A model generated the notes under the pieces. That model made no database searches, was not told the DNA's origin, and was given only the letters and a program-made list of their open reading frames with translations. DNA of 63,728 nucleotides. It comes from Gemmatimonadota bacterium. Lineage in GTDB: Bacteria; Gemmatimonadota; Gemmatimonadetes; Gemmatimonadales; Gemmatimonadaceae. Location: the NCBI GenBank assembly GCA_023249375.1, contig JAHFCT010000017.1:1-63728 (forward strand). The letters run 5' to 3'. Shown piece by piece: positions 39,604-47,907 of the stretch. The translations under genes were made by a program, and so were the position numbers. The first letter of the stretch is position 1, and each line of letters starts with the position of its first letter.

Positions 39604-40196
39604 CCCCAGAGACCAAGCAGCTCGTCACCATCGGAGTCGGCGCCGTCGCGCTCTTGGCGCTGTCGTTCAAGAAGCCGCGCGTGGCAGCGGCTGCGTTGTA
39701 CGGTGGCCCGATCCTCGGCAGTAAGGGCGTGCTGCCCACGGGCCACGTCAGCTCGCCGTTTGGCCTACGCACGCTGCCCGGCGAAGAACAGAAGATGCAC
39801 ATGGGCATCGACATCTCGGCGCCCGCCGGCACGCCCGTGCGCTCTGCGCTGGCGGGCGTCGTCGTCGACGTCTCGCCCGATGGCCTGCGCAGCAACTACG
39901 GCAACGTCGTGATGGTGCAGCACACCGAAGGCACCGTCAGCATGTACGCGCACCTCGGAGGCTTCGCGCCAGGTCTGCACGTCGGCCAGGTCGTGCGCCA
40001 AGGCGAGTTGCTCGGCTACGTCGGAACGACGCACGCGCCCAGCTCGAACGCGATCTCGCCGCACCTGCACATGGAAGTGCACGAGCACGCCGCCACCGAC
40101 GCAACCGGCCGGCTCATCGTCAACCCAGAGACGCCGGGTCGCTACGATCCGCAGGCGTGGCTCGCACAGCACGGACGGCTGCCCTCGGACAGCTGA
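39600..40196 (+). CDS. M23 endopeptidase with N-terminal membrane anchor
   Basis: The 198-residue protein has a hydrophobic helix (about 9-25, VTIGVGAVALLALSF), then the LytM-type peptidase: GHVSSPFGLRTLPG, MHMGIDISAPAGTPVRSA (H-x3-D zinc site), GNVVMVQHTEG, SMYAHLGGF and HLHMEVHE (H-x-H). It cuts peptide cross-links of peptidoglycan. The anchor would hold it at a membrane, as for lysis or virion-entry enzymes. The start overlaps the previous stop. Confidence 0.9.
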   Translation: MTPETKQLVTIGVGAVALLALSFKKPRVAAAALYGGPILGSKGVLPTGHVSSPFGLRTLPGEEQKMHMGIDISAPAGTPVRSALAGVVVDVSPDGLRSNYGNVVMVQHTEGTVSMYAHLGGFAPGLHVGQVVRQGELLGYVGTTHAPSSNAISPHLHMEVHEHAATDATGRLIVNPETPGRYDPQAWLAQHGRLPSDS

Positions 40197-40227
40197 ATAC
40201 GCGCCGGCCCAAGACGTCGAGCGGAAC

Positions 40228-40536
40228 ATGCGCACGATCTTCGATCAGAGGCTACTGAAGCTGCGCGCCGCCACCGGCGACTTCGACCGGCAGGCGATGA
40301 TCACAGCCGCAGGGCTCGAGCACATGAGCGACTCGGTCAGGGTCTACTGGCTCGATCCGGCAGACGCCATGAGCTCGGCCGCGCGAGCTGGGATCAAGGT
40401 GCGCGGTGTCGAAGCCAAAGACGACTTCTACGCCGTCGCCGTGTTCGAGGGCGAGCATGGGGAGCACGACCGCGCGTACATCGTGCACCTGCGGCGCGGA
40501 GATCTTGGGCTCGATCACAACTACTGCGTGCTGTAG
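40228..40536 (+). CDS. Unknown 102-residue protein
   Basis: MRTIFDQRLLKLRAATGDFD, alpha/beta with an acidic/basic mix; ends HNYCVL. Follows the M23 gene by 31 bases. Confidence 0.65.
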   Translation: MRTIFDQRLLKLRAATGDFDRQAMITAAGLEHMSDSVRVYWLDPADAMSSAARAGIKVRGVEAKDDFYAVAVFEGEHGEHDRAYIVHLRRGDLGLDHNYCVL

Positions 40537-40539
40537 ACC

Positions 40540-40791
40540 ATGCGCCCGAAGTACAAAGCCAAGCCCAAGCGCCGAGGTCGCAAGCTGACGGTGCACGGCA
40601 TCACGATCGAGGATCTCGGCGTGGTCGTCACGTACATCTGCTTTCTTTGCGATGCCGAGGTACACTCAGCCTTCGGGATGATCGTGCACCTGAAGGCGCA
40701 CGAGTCTGAGGGCTACGCAATCAGCGAGAGAAAATACACGATGCTGCGGCGCGACTGCATCGCGCACGGCCGCGCGGATGGGACGCTGTGA
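40540..40791 (+). CDS. Zinc-finger-like small protein
   Basis: 83 residues: very basic front (KPKRRGRK), then CFLCDAEVHSAFGMIVHLKA, a C2H2-like spacing. Probably DNA-binding. Confidence 0.65.
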   Translation: MRPKYKAKPKRRGRKLTVHGITIEDLGVVVTYICFLCDAEVHSAFGMIVHLKAHESEGYAISERKYTMLRRDCIAHGRADGTL

Positions 40792-41060
40792 AGCCAAAGA
40801 AGAATCCGCACATGCTGCTCACCGCGCTTGACCCGCCCGTCGATCGCAACGGGACGATGCGTCGATGGCGATGTGACTACTGCCGCGAGGTCGGAACGCT
40901 GGACGTCCTGCAAGACGAGCCATGCAGCTACGTGTACTTGCCGTGCAGCGTGTGCGGCCAGAGCCCCGAGTGCGCGCCCGACTGCAAAGGCATCCGCGAT
41001 CTCCTGCGCCAGCCCGGCATCTACATCGCGGGACTCGACAGGCCCAAGAGCAGACACTAG
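40788..41060 (+). CDS. Zinc-ribbon protein, GTG start
   Basis: 90 residues from GTG at 40788 (GTGA overlap). CDYCRE and CSVCGQSPECAPDC supply two zinc sites. Its stop shares the CTAG at 41057-41060 with the opposite gene. Confidence 0.68.
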   Translation: MKPKKNPHMLLTALDPPVDRNGTMRRWRCDYCREVGTLDVLQDEPCSYVYLPCSVCGQSPECAPDCKGIRDLLRQPGIYIAGLDRPKSRH

Positions 41061-41773
41061 AAGCCGTCGTCTCGGATGCGAAGCTCGACCACTTCCCACA
41101 CGCAGCGGAAGTTGATTGGCTTGAGGCTGTCGTTTCCAAGCTGGAACGTCACATCAACAGCGGTCTGAACCGGCCCGAACAACTCGTCCCACTTGTCGAA
41201 GAGCACCAGCGTGCTGATCGGCGTGCCGCTGGCGGGACTCGGCGACTGCGCCGAAAACATCGACCGATTACCAACCCTGGCTTCGAGCACGACGACCCAA
41301 GCGAGCGAGTCGGGCTCAGACACGATCAGCCGGCGAAAGAGCGTGGGTGCACTCACGCGCACGTAGGCGCGCGCGGAACCGGACGGTGGAATGAGCACCT
41401 GCATCTCCAGCAGCGCTGGCTTGGCGTCGTCGCTCTCGTAGACGTGATCGTAGCGATGGCCGATCACTGGGTTGCCACCGGCCCACGGGTGGAGGTCGTG
41501 GCTTCCCCGTTGGATGCCCGACGAAGAGAGATCCGAGTAAGCCAGTCGATGTGATTGTGGTTGCGCGAGCACCACGTCAGGTGGATGGGTCGCCAACGCC
41601 TCGGGCTCGGCGTCGAGCGCCGCGGTAGACCCGCGCTGCCTTGTGAGCTGCTGGCACGCTTGGCACTCGCTCATGCCACACAGCTGCTGGTGCGGGCAGA
41701 AGTGCCGCTCGCCTGCGTGCCGCAGCGTCCGAAAGCAGAGCTCGCACGATGTCTGATCGGGCAGCGCCATCAC
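41057..41773 (-). CDS. Zinc-finger plus jelly-roll-like structural protein
   Basis: 238 residues. N-terminal part: CELCFRTLRH, FCPHQQLCGMSECQACQQL, at least two zinc sites (about 10-42). The rear ~130 residues have AYVRVSAPTLFRRLIVSEPD, EARVGNRSMFSAQS and PINFRCVWEVVELRI, the family order seen at 30143 and 52196 (VGN.SxF, PI.F.CVWE). The start may be GTG at 41773 or ATG at 41770. A virion protein with an added metal-binding foot is plausible. Confidence 0.6.
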   Translation of the reverse strand: MMALPDQTSCELCFRTLRHAGERHFCPHQQLCGMSECQACQQLTRQRGSTAALDAEPEALATHPPDVVLAQPQSHRLAYSDLSSSGIQRGSHDLHPWAGGNPVIGHRYDHVYESDDAKPALLEMQVLIPPSGSARAYVRVSAPTLFRRLIVSEPDSLAWVVVLEARVGNRSMFSAQSPSPASGTPISTLVLFDKWDELFGPVQTAVDVTFQLGNDSLKPINFRCVWEVVELRIRDDGF

Positions 41774-42090
41774 GCCTCGATCGGAGATTGAGGTCCTGCG
41801 AAGATCGCGTCGTAGTTCTGCCGGTACGCCGGGTTCGCCACGCGCGCCGGACCCTTGTGCGGGCTGTAGATCGTGCGCTTGCGGCAGACACCGGGCGCGG
41901 CGTCTGGAACCTGATCGAACACGAACACCTCGGCGCCGGGCGCCATCGGCTTGCCATCCTGCAGCTCGCAGTAGCTGTGCAGGTTCGGGCTGCGCGATCC
42001 ATCGTCGCTCGGCTCGAGCGTGTGGATCTGGTGGCTGCAGCGTGCCACCACGTTCACCAAGGGGTCGGTCTTCTTAGGCTGGTCACTCAT
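41770..42090 (-). CDS. Small conserved-looking protein
   Basis: 106 residues, MSDQPKKTDPLVNVVARCSH, EPSDDGSRSPNLHSYCEL, then VFVFDQVPDAAPG. Preceded by the recurring GGAGGGACAGCATG leader. No family recognised. Confidence 0.7.
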   Translation of the reverse strand: MSDQPKKTDPLVNVVARCSHQIHTLEPSDDGSRSPNLHSYCELQDGKPMAPGAEVFVFDQVPDAAPGVCRKRTIYSPHKGPARVANPAYRQNYDAIFAGPQSPIEA

Positions 42091-42202
42091 GCTGTCCCTC
42101 CACGTAAGTCAGGCAAGTGCCGTGAGCCAGCGTGACGCGGTCAGCACACGGCTCATTCAAGACGCAGATGTCGACGAGGTCGCGCCGCGGCGCGTGGCGC
42201 AA
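42083..42202 (-). CDS. 39-residue Cys protein, TTG start
   Basis: A TTG start with AGGT upstream opens RHAPRRDLVDICVLNEPCAD to EGQHE, whose stop overlaps the next ATG. CVLNEPC and a later Cys could hold a small zinc or disulphide motif. The non-ATG start keeps confidence low. Confidence 0.4.
   Translation of the reverse strand: MRHAPRRDLVDICVLNEPCADRVTLAHGTCLTYVEGQHE
42088..42103 (-). promoter_or_regulatory. Recurring translation leader, copy A
   Basis: GTGGAGGGACAGCATG carries a strong GGAGG and the start codon of the gene ending at 41770. The same 16 bases occur at 42692-42707. Confidence 0.7.
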
Positions 42203-42203
42203 C

Positions 42204-42485
42204 TCATGACCTACGGGTTGATCTGCGCTGCGGACGCGGCGACGGCTCGGATGGCACGACGAGCAAATGCCAGAAGTCGAGCAACTCTTCGACGCTCATG
42301 TCCGAGTCCTCGGCCACTCCATGAATGAAGCCAAGAGCAAAGAACACGCGCGGAGCTGACTCTCGACCGACGTATCCTGGATCATCGATCCACGCTGCAA
42401 GCTCACTGCCGCGCAGGCCAGTGTGCTCAGCAAGATCATCGACATGATGCGCGAGTAGTTCTTGCACACGCATGCCTTGCCTCAC
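42204..42485 (-). CDS. Unknown helical protein, GTG start
   Basis: 93 residues from a GTG at 42485 (GTGA) or from MRVQELLAHH. Helical acidic front and Arg/Ser-rich tail. Ends ATGA-like at 42204. Confidence 0.6.
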   Translation of the reverse strand: MRQGMRVQELLAHHVDDLAEHTGLRGSELAAWIDDPGYVGRESAPRVFFALGFIHGVAEDSDMSVEELLDFWHLLVVPSEPSPRPQRRSTRRS

Positions 42486-42694
42486 GTCGGCTTTGGAGTT
42501 GGAATCGCGTCAGCGTGCTCTGGGCACAGATCGATCACAACACTGCGCACCGGCGACTGCGCCTTGTCGTCGAGAGACGTCTTGACGACGTGCACCGCAG
42601 TCCAGCCAGCAGGGATCATGTTGGCTGAGTTGGCAGTGAGCGGCGCGCGCGCGTTGGCTTCGCATTTCTCACACACGATGGTCACGTAACGCAT
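42482..42694 (-). CDS. Small Cys-pair protein
   Basis: 70 residues, MRYVTIVCEKCEANARAPLT and later LCPEHADA, one CxxC pair plus C..H, with a beta middle. Starts after the recurring leader. Confidence 0.7.
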   Translation of the reverse strand: MRYVTIVCEKCEANARAPLTANSANMIPAGWTAVHVVKTSLDDKAQSPVRSVVIDLCPEHADAIPTPKPT

Positions 42695-42707
42695 GCTGTC
42701 CCTCCAC
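42692..42707 (-). promoter_or_regulatory. Recurring translation leader, copy B
   Basis: Identical to copy A at 42088: GTGGAGGGACAGCATG in front of the gene ending at 42482. Confidence 0.7.
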
Positions 42708-42761
42708 ACGAACGCTGATTAGATGCTCGACGAGCACACCACCAGCCCTGCGCCGTTGCGA

Positions 42762-44450
42762 CTACTTCGCGACCCAACCGAGGTTTGTGGCAACACCCGA
42801 TTCCTTCACCCAGAACGTCGTGCCAGGCACAGCCGCCGGATCGAGACTCGAGTAGAGATCACCAGGCGATCCAACAACCACACCGTTGGGACCGCCGACC
42901 GTCGTGCCCGAGCTCCACACCGCACCGGCAGGGCCGCCCGTGCGCACGGTGCCGAAGAAGCCTGCGCCCGTCGCGCGCACCACCTCGAACGTCTTGGTGT
43001 CGGTGTCGTCCGCGAGGAACAAGCTCGTGGGGTCCGCTCGGAAATAGTAGAAGAGGTTGTTGCCGTTGACGCCGGTGATGATGTTCGCCAACCCAAAGCG
43101 GTTGGACTTGATGCGCGCGTAGCCGCCGTCGGTCGGACCAGGGCCCGTACCCTGAGCGTTGGGGCCGTAGATGACGAAGCCCTCGCCCGTGACGTTGGGA
43201 AGCGGATCGCCGTCGGTCTGCCATGCGCCCTGCTTCCACACGGCACCCGTGCCGGCTGCAGTGCGCACGTCGCGAAAGATTGGGCGGCCGAACGCATCGA
43301 CGGGCGCTGCCGTCAGACCTGCATCAGTGATCGCACCAGCGCCGCCCGGGTTCTCGAAGAGCAGAGCGTTGGGCGAGCCGGGGATCGCTCCCGGAGAGCA
43401 CGCAACCCAGCCGGTGTTCGTGGAGACACCCGACTCCTTGACCCAGAGCGTCGCACCGGCGCCGCCCGTGGTGCTCAGGTAGTAGTCGCCGGGCGAGCCC
43501 GTGACGAACGTGTTGGGGTCGGCCTGCGCGCCCGAGCTCCACACCGATCCGCCGGACGTCATGAACGTGCGTCCGAAGATCTCGTTATTGGAGCGCTTCA
43601 CCTGGAAGATGCGCGCGGCGTTGTTGTCGTTGACGATGAAACCGTCGAGACCGAACGGCGCGTTGGCGCCGCCGTCCTCGAAGCCACACAGGTAGAAGCT
43701 GTTTCCGCCGTTGACGCCGGGGATGACTGCCAGCTCGCCGAATCCGTTGGGCTCGTAGAAGCCGAAGGCGCCCTGGGTTGCATCGGGATCTGCACCCGCG
43801 GGCTGCAGCGGGCTCGCGCCGTACGCCACGAAGCCTTCGCTCGTGGCATCGCCCGCGTCACCATCCACTTGCCAGCGGCCGAGCCGATGTACCACGCCGC
43901 GGCCGGTCGGGTAGCCTGGCAGCGGCGCGCTCTTGCGGTAGTCGTGGACCTGCGGACGCGAGAAAGCATCGGGCACGCCCGCCGTCAGCTTCGGATCGGT
44001 GATCGCGCCGTTGCCAGCAGGGTTCTCGAACAGGATCGAGTTGGGATCGCCAACGACGGGACCGCCGCTCGGGATCGGCGGCGGGATCGGCGGCACCGCC
44101 ACAACAGGGCCGATGCCCTCGCCCTCGTTGAACAGCAGCACCGTGAGGTTGAAGTAGGGCGGATCGACCGGCACGCCGGTGCCCACCTGCAGCACGCTGA
44201 TGAACACCGTGCCCGTGGGCGTCACCTGCGCACCCGGAGTCGCTTGGAAGTTGGGCGGCAATCCCACCGCCGGGTAGCCCTCGTGGAACGAGAGCGGCGA
44301 CGAGAGCGTCACCTCGTACTGACCGACCGCGAGCCGCGTGAAGCTCGTCACGCCCTTGGCCGCGGGCAGGTTACTGGTGAACGGCGGCGCCACCACCGGG
44401 ACGACGATTGCGGAGGCGTGGATGCGGTTTGGGGACTCGACGGCGCTCAT
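42762..44450 (-). CDS. Spike-like protein 1, N-terminal module plus two tandem repeats
   Basis: 562 residues. The N-terminal ~100 residues (MSAVESPNRIHAS; FTRLAVGQYEVTLSSPL) match the same part of the proteins at 44555 and 45443. A Pro-rich hinge (VPPIPPPIPSGGP) leads to two tandem units of about 210 residues, each opening with SILFENPAG or ALLFENPGG and ending GTTFWVKESGV or ATLWVKESGVSTN with GWV. Tail-fibre or spike proteins with such layout bind receptors. Frame selected by the N-terminal homology; a longer upstream reading was rejected. Confidence 0.72.
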   Translation of the reverse strand: MSAVESPNRIHASAIVVPVVAPPFTSNLPAAKGVTSFTRLAVGQYEVTLSSPLSFHEGYPAVGLPPNFQATPGAQVTPTGTVFISVLQVGTGVPVDPPYFNLTVLLFNEGEGIGPVVAVPPIPPPIPSGGPVVGDPNSILFENPAGNGAITDPKLTAGVPDAFSRPQVHDYRKSAPLPGYPTGRGVVHRLGRWQVDGDAGDATSEGFVAYGASPLQPAGADPDATQGAFGFYEPNGFGELAVIPGVNGGNSFYLCGFEDGGANAPFGLDGFIVNDNNAARIFQVKRSNNEIFGRTFMTSGGSVWSSGAQADPNTFVTGSPGDYYLSTTGGAGATLWVKESGVSTNTGWVACSPGAIPGSPNALLFENPGGAGAITDAGLTAAPVDAFGRPIFRDVRTAAGTGAVWKQGAWQTDGDPLPNVTGEGFVIYGPNAQGTGPGPTDGGYARIKSNRFGLANIITGVNGNNLFYYFRADPTSLFLADDTDTKTFEVVRATGAGFFGTVRTGGPAGAVWSSGTTVGGPNGVVVGSPGDLYSSLDPAAVPGTTFWVKESGVATNLGWVAK

Positions 44451-44486
44451 GGGCAGAGCGTGCCACCAACGGCCCCAAAACGAAAG

Positions 44487-44526
44487 CAGGCGCCCCATCA
44501 TCCATGTAGGACAACGGGGGCGCCTG
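44487..44526. terminator. Hairpin after the 44555 gene
   Basis: CAGGCGCCCC and GGGGCGCCTG pair over ten bases around a 20-base loop, 29 bases beyond the stop of the gene at 44555. No T-run follows. Confidence 0.45.
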
Positions 44527-44554
44527 GACCTGCTGCCTTGGCGAAGGACAGTGC

Positions 44555-45313
44555 TCAGGCGGCCGAGTAGCCAACCACGCGCCACACCGTGCCGTCGTAC
44601 TGGTACGCGAGGTACAGGCCAGTGGCGTTGCCGGGCGCGAACGTGGCCGCAAACAGGCCGGTCGTGGGGTCCTCGACCAGAGCTCCGTTGCCGTCGATGA
44701 CGAGTCCTGCTTCGACCGCCGCCACGATGTCCTTGAGCACGCGGCGCGTGTTGGGGAGCAGCGTGACGCCCGGCGCCGGCAACTGCACCGTGAGCGCCCC
44801 GTTGGCGTTGACTTGGTTGATCACGCCCGCCGCGAGCGGGAACGTGCCGGGGCCCGTGATGACCGCGGCCGAGAACGGCAGGCCCAAGCCGCCGGGCTCG
44901 GGCGCCGGAGCGACCGGCAGCGCCAGCGACTTGCTGCCGGGCACCTTCACCACGATGACGTCGAAGAACGTCACGTCGACCGGGTTCTGGTTCGCGTCGT
45001 ACGCGTTCACGAACACCGCCGTCTCGGGCGACAAGCTCGGCGGCACCAGCGGCAGGTCGTTGACCTGGGCCTGGATCGTGCCGGTGAAGTTCACGCCGGC
45101 CGAGCAGTGCACGATCGCCTCGGCGCCGTTGATGGGCTGCTCGAGCGTGATCTGGTAGCTGCCCACGCCGGTGCGCAGGAACGACTTGATGCCGTTGCTG
45201 GTGATCTGGTTGTCCGTCGGCTCGGGCGGAACCGAAGCGAACGGAGGAGGGACGGGAACGACGCCAACGAAGGCGCCACACGCGTGGATTGCATCGGGAG
45301 TCTCGAGGGCCAT
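44555..45313 (-). CDS. Spike-like protein 2
   Basis: 252 residues. The start MALETPDAIHACGAF and the SFLRTGVGSYQITLEQPI region match the other spikes; the C-terminal part (LKDIVAAVEAG, FAATFAPGNATGLYLAYQ, TVWRVVGY) resembles fibre-tip domains. The PVAPAPEPGG hinge is shorter than in the others. Confidence 0.72.
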   Translation of the reverse strand: MALETPDAIHACGAFVGVVPVPPPFASVPPEPTDNQITSNGIKSFLRTGVGSYQITLEQPINGAEAIVHCSAGVNFTGTIQAQVNDLPLVPPSLSPETAVFVNAYDANQNPVDVTFFDVIVVKVPGSKSLALPVAPAPEPGGLGLPFSAAVITGPGTFPLAAGVINQVNANGALTVQLPAPGVTLLPNTRRVLKDIVAAVEAGLVIDGNGALVEDPTTGLFAATFAPGNATGLYLAYQYDGTVWRVVGYSAA

Positions 45314-45442
45314 GACAGTCTCCTTGTGGATTGCACCGGCCGCTCAAGGCCGTGTCGACCGCAAGAGGATGCCACAGCACGGTTGCCGCTCACAAGGCCA
45401 GCAGCAGCCGCCGCTCACGCCGGCACGCCGGCCGACACGAGA

Positions 45443-46867
45443 CTACAGCGACTCTTGGTAGCCAGTGACCCAGAGCTCGACCGAGCTGCCTGGTGCGTCG
45501 GTGCGGTACTGAACCGAGCCTGCCGTCGGGCACTGAAACTGACCCGTCACCTCGGAGGAATCTGCGAACGTGGTCAGCACGTTGGGCGCGGTGTTTGCGC
45601 TGACACCGAAGTAGGCGTTGGCGCCTGCGCCGTTAGTGAAGTCGGCCTCGAAGTAGCCGATGGCGGGCCCCGCCGGCAGAACGGCCAGACACGAGACGCC
45701 CGTGGCGATGGTCGCGGCTCCACCAGAGAGAACACGAGTCTCGGTGTTGTCGCGATACTGGTAGGTGCGCTCGTTGCCGTTGCCGCGTTGGTCGAATGGG
45801 ATGATGTTGCCGGCGCTGTCGACCGCAAACGACCCGACTTGCTGGGTCGAATCCGAGTATCCGGCAGGCCCTGCACCCATCGGCGAGTTGAGAGACGCGA
45901 TGACGCCGACACCGGCGGTGCCCGCCACGGCGTAGACGTAGTAGAACGAGCTGTTGGTGGGGCCTGCGACGTCGAGTCCGCCGACGCCGACCGCTGAAGT
46001 GTCGATCGTGTGGGCAAACAGTGATTGCACCGTGCGTGCCGCCGCGTTGAGCGAGAAATCGAATACACGGTACTTGCCCTTCGCAACCGAAACGTGCGTG
46101 GCGTCGGTGTAGCTGAGTTGGAAGCCCGTGACGTAGTTGTCCGGCAGCACAGGATGTGCTTGGCCGAGCTGGCGCCAGACGCCGCCCGTAGCATCCCACT
46201 CCCACTCGCGATAGGTGCCGATAAGATCCGGCAGCTGCAACGAGTGTGCTGACTGGTTACCGATCTCGTTCTCGATGTTCGCAACCGACAAGACGCTCAG
46301 GCACTTGTCGCTGTTGTTGACGCACTTGAGGCCGAAGCGATCCTTGTCCGCAGGAGCAGCCGGCGGGTTCACCGTGAACGATCCGAAGGCGCACGAGTAC
46401 GGGTAGATGAAGTTGGCAGCGAGCGGTGCGCCTGGCGTCGTCGTCAGCGTCGGGCCGAACGGCAGCGCACCACCGCCCGAGGGCGGCGGGGGCGGCACCG
46501 GCACCGGAGGCAGCGCCACGTTGATGGGCAGGCCCGCCAGCGACAGCCGCAGCACCTGCACGTAGAAGAGCGGCATGTCCGCTGCGACGCCGAAGACGTC
46601 GAACGTCGTCACCACCACCGCGCTGCCGTCCGCGTTGAGCTGAGCTCCGATGCTGCCCAGCTGGTTCGCGGGCTGAGTCGCAAGCACCACGGACTCGTTC
46701 AGAGAAAGCCCCTGCTCGAGATCCAGCTCGTAGACGCCCGCGCTCTGCCGCGTGAAGCCAGCAAAGCCGTTGGAGTTGACGACCGCCGATGTGAACGGCG
46801 CAGGCACTGGATCGGTGCCCACGAACGTGCCGCAGGCGTGGATTGCATCAGGGGTCTCGAGAGCCAT
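45443..46867 (-). CDS. Spike-like protein 3
   Basis: 474 residues. It shares MALETPDAIHACGTF and the SAGVYELDLEQGLSL element with protein 2, and a PPVPVPPPPPSGGGA hinge. The long C-terminal part (about 140-474) is beta-rich with Asn/Thr/Gly patches (YTDATHVSVAKGKYRVFD, NSSFYYVYAVAGTAG). At DNA level the first ~45 bases resemble those of protein 2 (about four fifths identical), so the module was copied recently. Confidence 0.72.
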   Translation of the reverse strand: MALETPDAIHACGTFVGTDPVPAPFTSAVVNSNGFAGFTRQSAGVYELDLEQGLSLNESVVLATQPANQLGSIGAQLNADGSAVVVTTFDVFGVAADMPLFYVQVLRLSLAGLPINVALPPVPVPPPPPSGGGALPFGPTLTTTPGAPLAANFIYPYSCAFGSFTVNPPAAPADKDRFGLKCVNNSDKCLSVLSVANIENEIGNQSAHSLQLPDLIGTYREWEWDATGGVWRQLGQAHPVLPDNYVTGFQLSYTDATHVSVAKGKYRVFDFSLNAAARTVQSLFAHTIDTSAVGVGGLDVAGPTNSSFYYVYAVAGTAGVGVIASLNSPMGAGPAGYSDSTQQVGSFAVDSAGNIIPFDQRGNGNERTYQYRDNTETRVLSGGAATIATGVSCLAVLPAGPAIGYFEADFTNGAGANAYFGVSANTAPNVLTTFADSSEVTGQFQCPTAGSVQYRTDAPGSSVELWVTGYQESL

Positions 46868-46880
46868 GGCGAGATCCTAC

Positions 46881-46898
46881 ACCCGGCCCATGCCGGGT
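46881..46898. terminator. Short hairpin between small gene and spike 3
   Basis: ACCCGGC-CCAT-GCCGGGT is a perfect seven-pair hairpin just after the stop at 46899. No T-run. Confidence 0.35.
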
Positions 46899-47078
46899 TC
46901 AATCCTGCCAGGCAGCGTAGTGCTCAGCGTCGCGCCAGCGCGCCGGACAGCGCCGGCAGCTGGCGTCGCAGCCCGTGAGGTCGCTCGGCGAAAACCGCAC
47001 CAAGTTCGGAGCGATACGCGTGATCGCCCAGTCGTGGCCAACGAACAGACACCACAGGCCCGCCAACAGCGACAGCAC
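46899..47078 (-). CDS. 59-residue membrane protein with zinc-type Cys
   Basis: GTG at 47078 opens a hydrophobic helix (VLSLLAGLWCLFVG) and a CDASCRRCPARW end. The upstream gene stops only nine bases away. No good ribosome site, so moderate confidence. Confidence 0.5.
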   Translation of the reverse strand: MLSLLAGLWCLFVGHDWAITRIAPNLVRFSPSDLTGCDASCRRCPARWRDAEHYAAWQD

Positions 47079-47087
47079 CCGCAGAGC

Positions 47088-47399
47088 TTAGACCATCGCG
47101 CGCAACACTTCGAGCCCAGGGTCAGACGTGCAGATCAGGCACCATGCCACGAACTGACTGCGGTTGGGCAGCCAGCGCATGAAGTGCTCGACGTCGGGCG
47201 TGATCTCCGCGTGGCACCCGGCGCACACGTGCGCTTCGCGCCAGCAGCGCACGCACGCGAACGCCTCGCGCGATGGGTTTTTGCGCACCACGATCACCGC
47301 GAGATCGCCGACGATGAGCGTCACAGGACAGCAGCAGCACTGCACGCGCTGCTTCACGCGTTTGAACGGGGAGAGCGACTGCTCGGTGCGCGTCGTCAT
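47088..47399 (-). CDS. Cys-rich protein
   Basis: 103 residues with CCCCP, CVRCWREAHVCAGC and CLIC; several zinc sites. Basic front helix (KRVKQRVQ). Confidence 0.68.
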   Translation of the reverse strand: MTTRTEQSLSPFKRVKQRVQCCCCPVTLIVGDLAVIVVRKNPSREAFACVRCWREAHVCAGCHAEITPDVEHFMRWLPNRSQFVAWCLICTSDPGLEVLRAMV

Positions 47400-47542
47400 G
47401 AGCTAAGTGGCCGCCCAGCAAGAAGGGGGGGGACAGACTCGAGCAGCAAGCGGCCTAAAACGCCTGCGCTCTATCTGGATCCTGCCGAGCGGCCGAGCAC
47501 ACTGTAGCTACCACGCAGCCAAGCGTCGATAGCCGTGATCGA

Positions 47543-47896
47543 TCAGCCAAGCCGGCCGCGAACGCGACCAGGCCGAACCGAAGGGCTCGGCGTCGGACGA
47601 GCAGGCTCCGTGTTCCAGTAGTCGCGCATCGCCGCAGCTGCCGCCTTCTGCGGGCTGCCGTAGCCTGCCATCGATGCCACCTGCTCGACGAAGCTCTCTC
47701 CGTCGTGCAGCTCGCACTCGAAGTAGTCGCCCCTGCGCCATGCCTTCTTGAGTTCGCCCATCACGCCCGGAGCGTAGTCAGGATCGTCGAAGAGAATGGG
47801 ATCGTCGTACACGAGCACCACGCGGCCGTCAGCTGTTGGGAAACTGCCGCGCAGCGTCTTGGGCTGCTCGTCGATCACTTTGATTCGGCCTGCCAT
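47543..47896 (-). CDS. Unknown 117-residue protein
   Basis: MAGRIKVIDEQPKTLRGSFP, beta-like with GRVVLVYDDPILFDDPDYAP, then helical and a basic tail. ATG at 47896 has GGAG seven bases upstream. Confidence 0.66.
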   Translation of the reverse strand: MAGRIKVIDEQPKTLRGSFPTADGRVVLVYDDPILFDDPDYAPGVMGELKKAWRRGDYFECELHDGESFVEQVASMAGYGSPQKAAAAAMRDYWNTEPARPTPSPSVRPGRVRGRLG

Positions 47897-47907
47897 GATC
47901 ATTCTCC

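Noticed and set aside
42723-44570. 615-codon plus-strand frame
   Set aside because: Antisense to the spike gene whose repeats and module are clearly coding.
44451-45380. Upstream in-frame extension of spike 1 to 45380
   Set aside because: It would run through spike 2's coding region in another frame; the N-terminal homology places the start at 44450.
46896-46912. T-arm-like GGTTCAATCC, possible tRNA
   Set aside because: Flanking bases cannot form the T-stem or the other arms; it lies at a gene end and hairpin.
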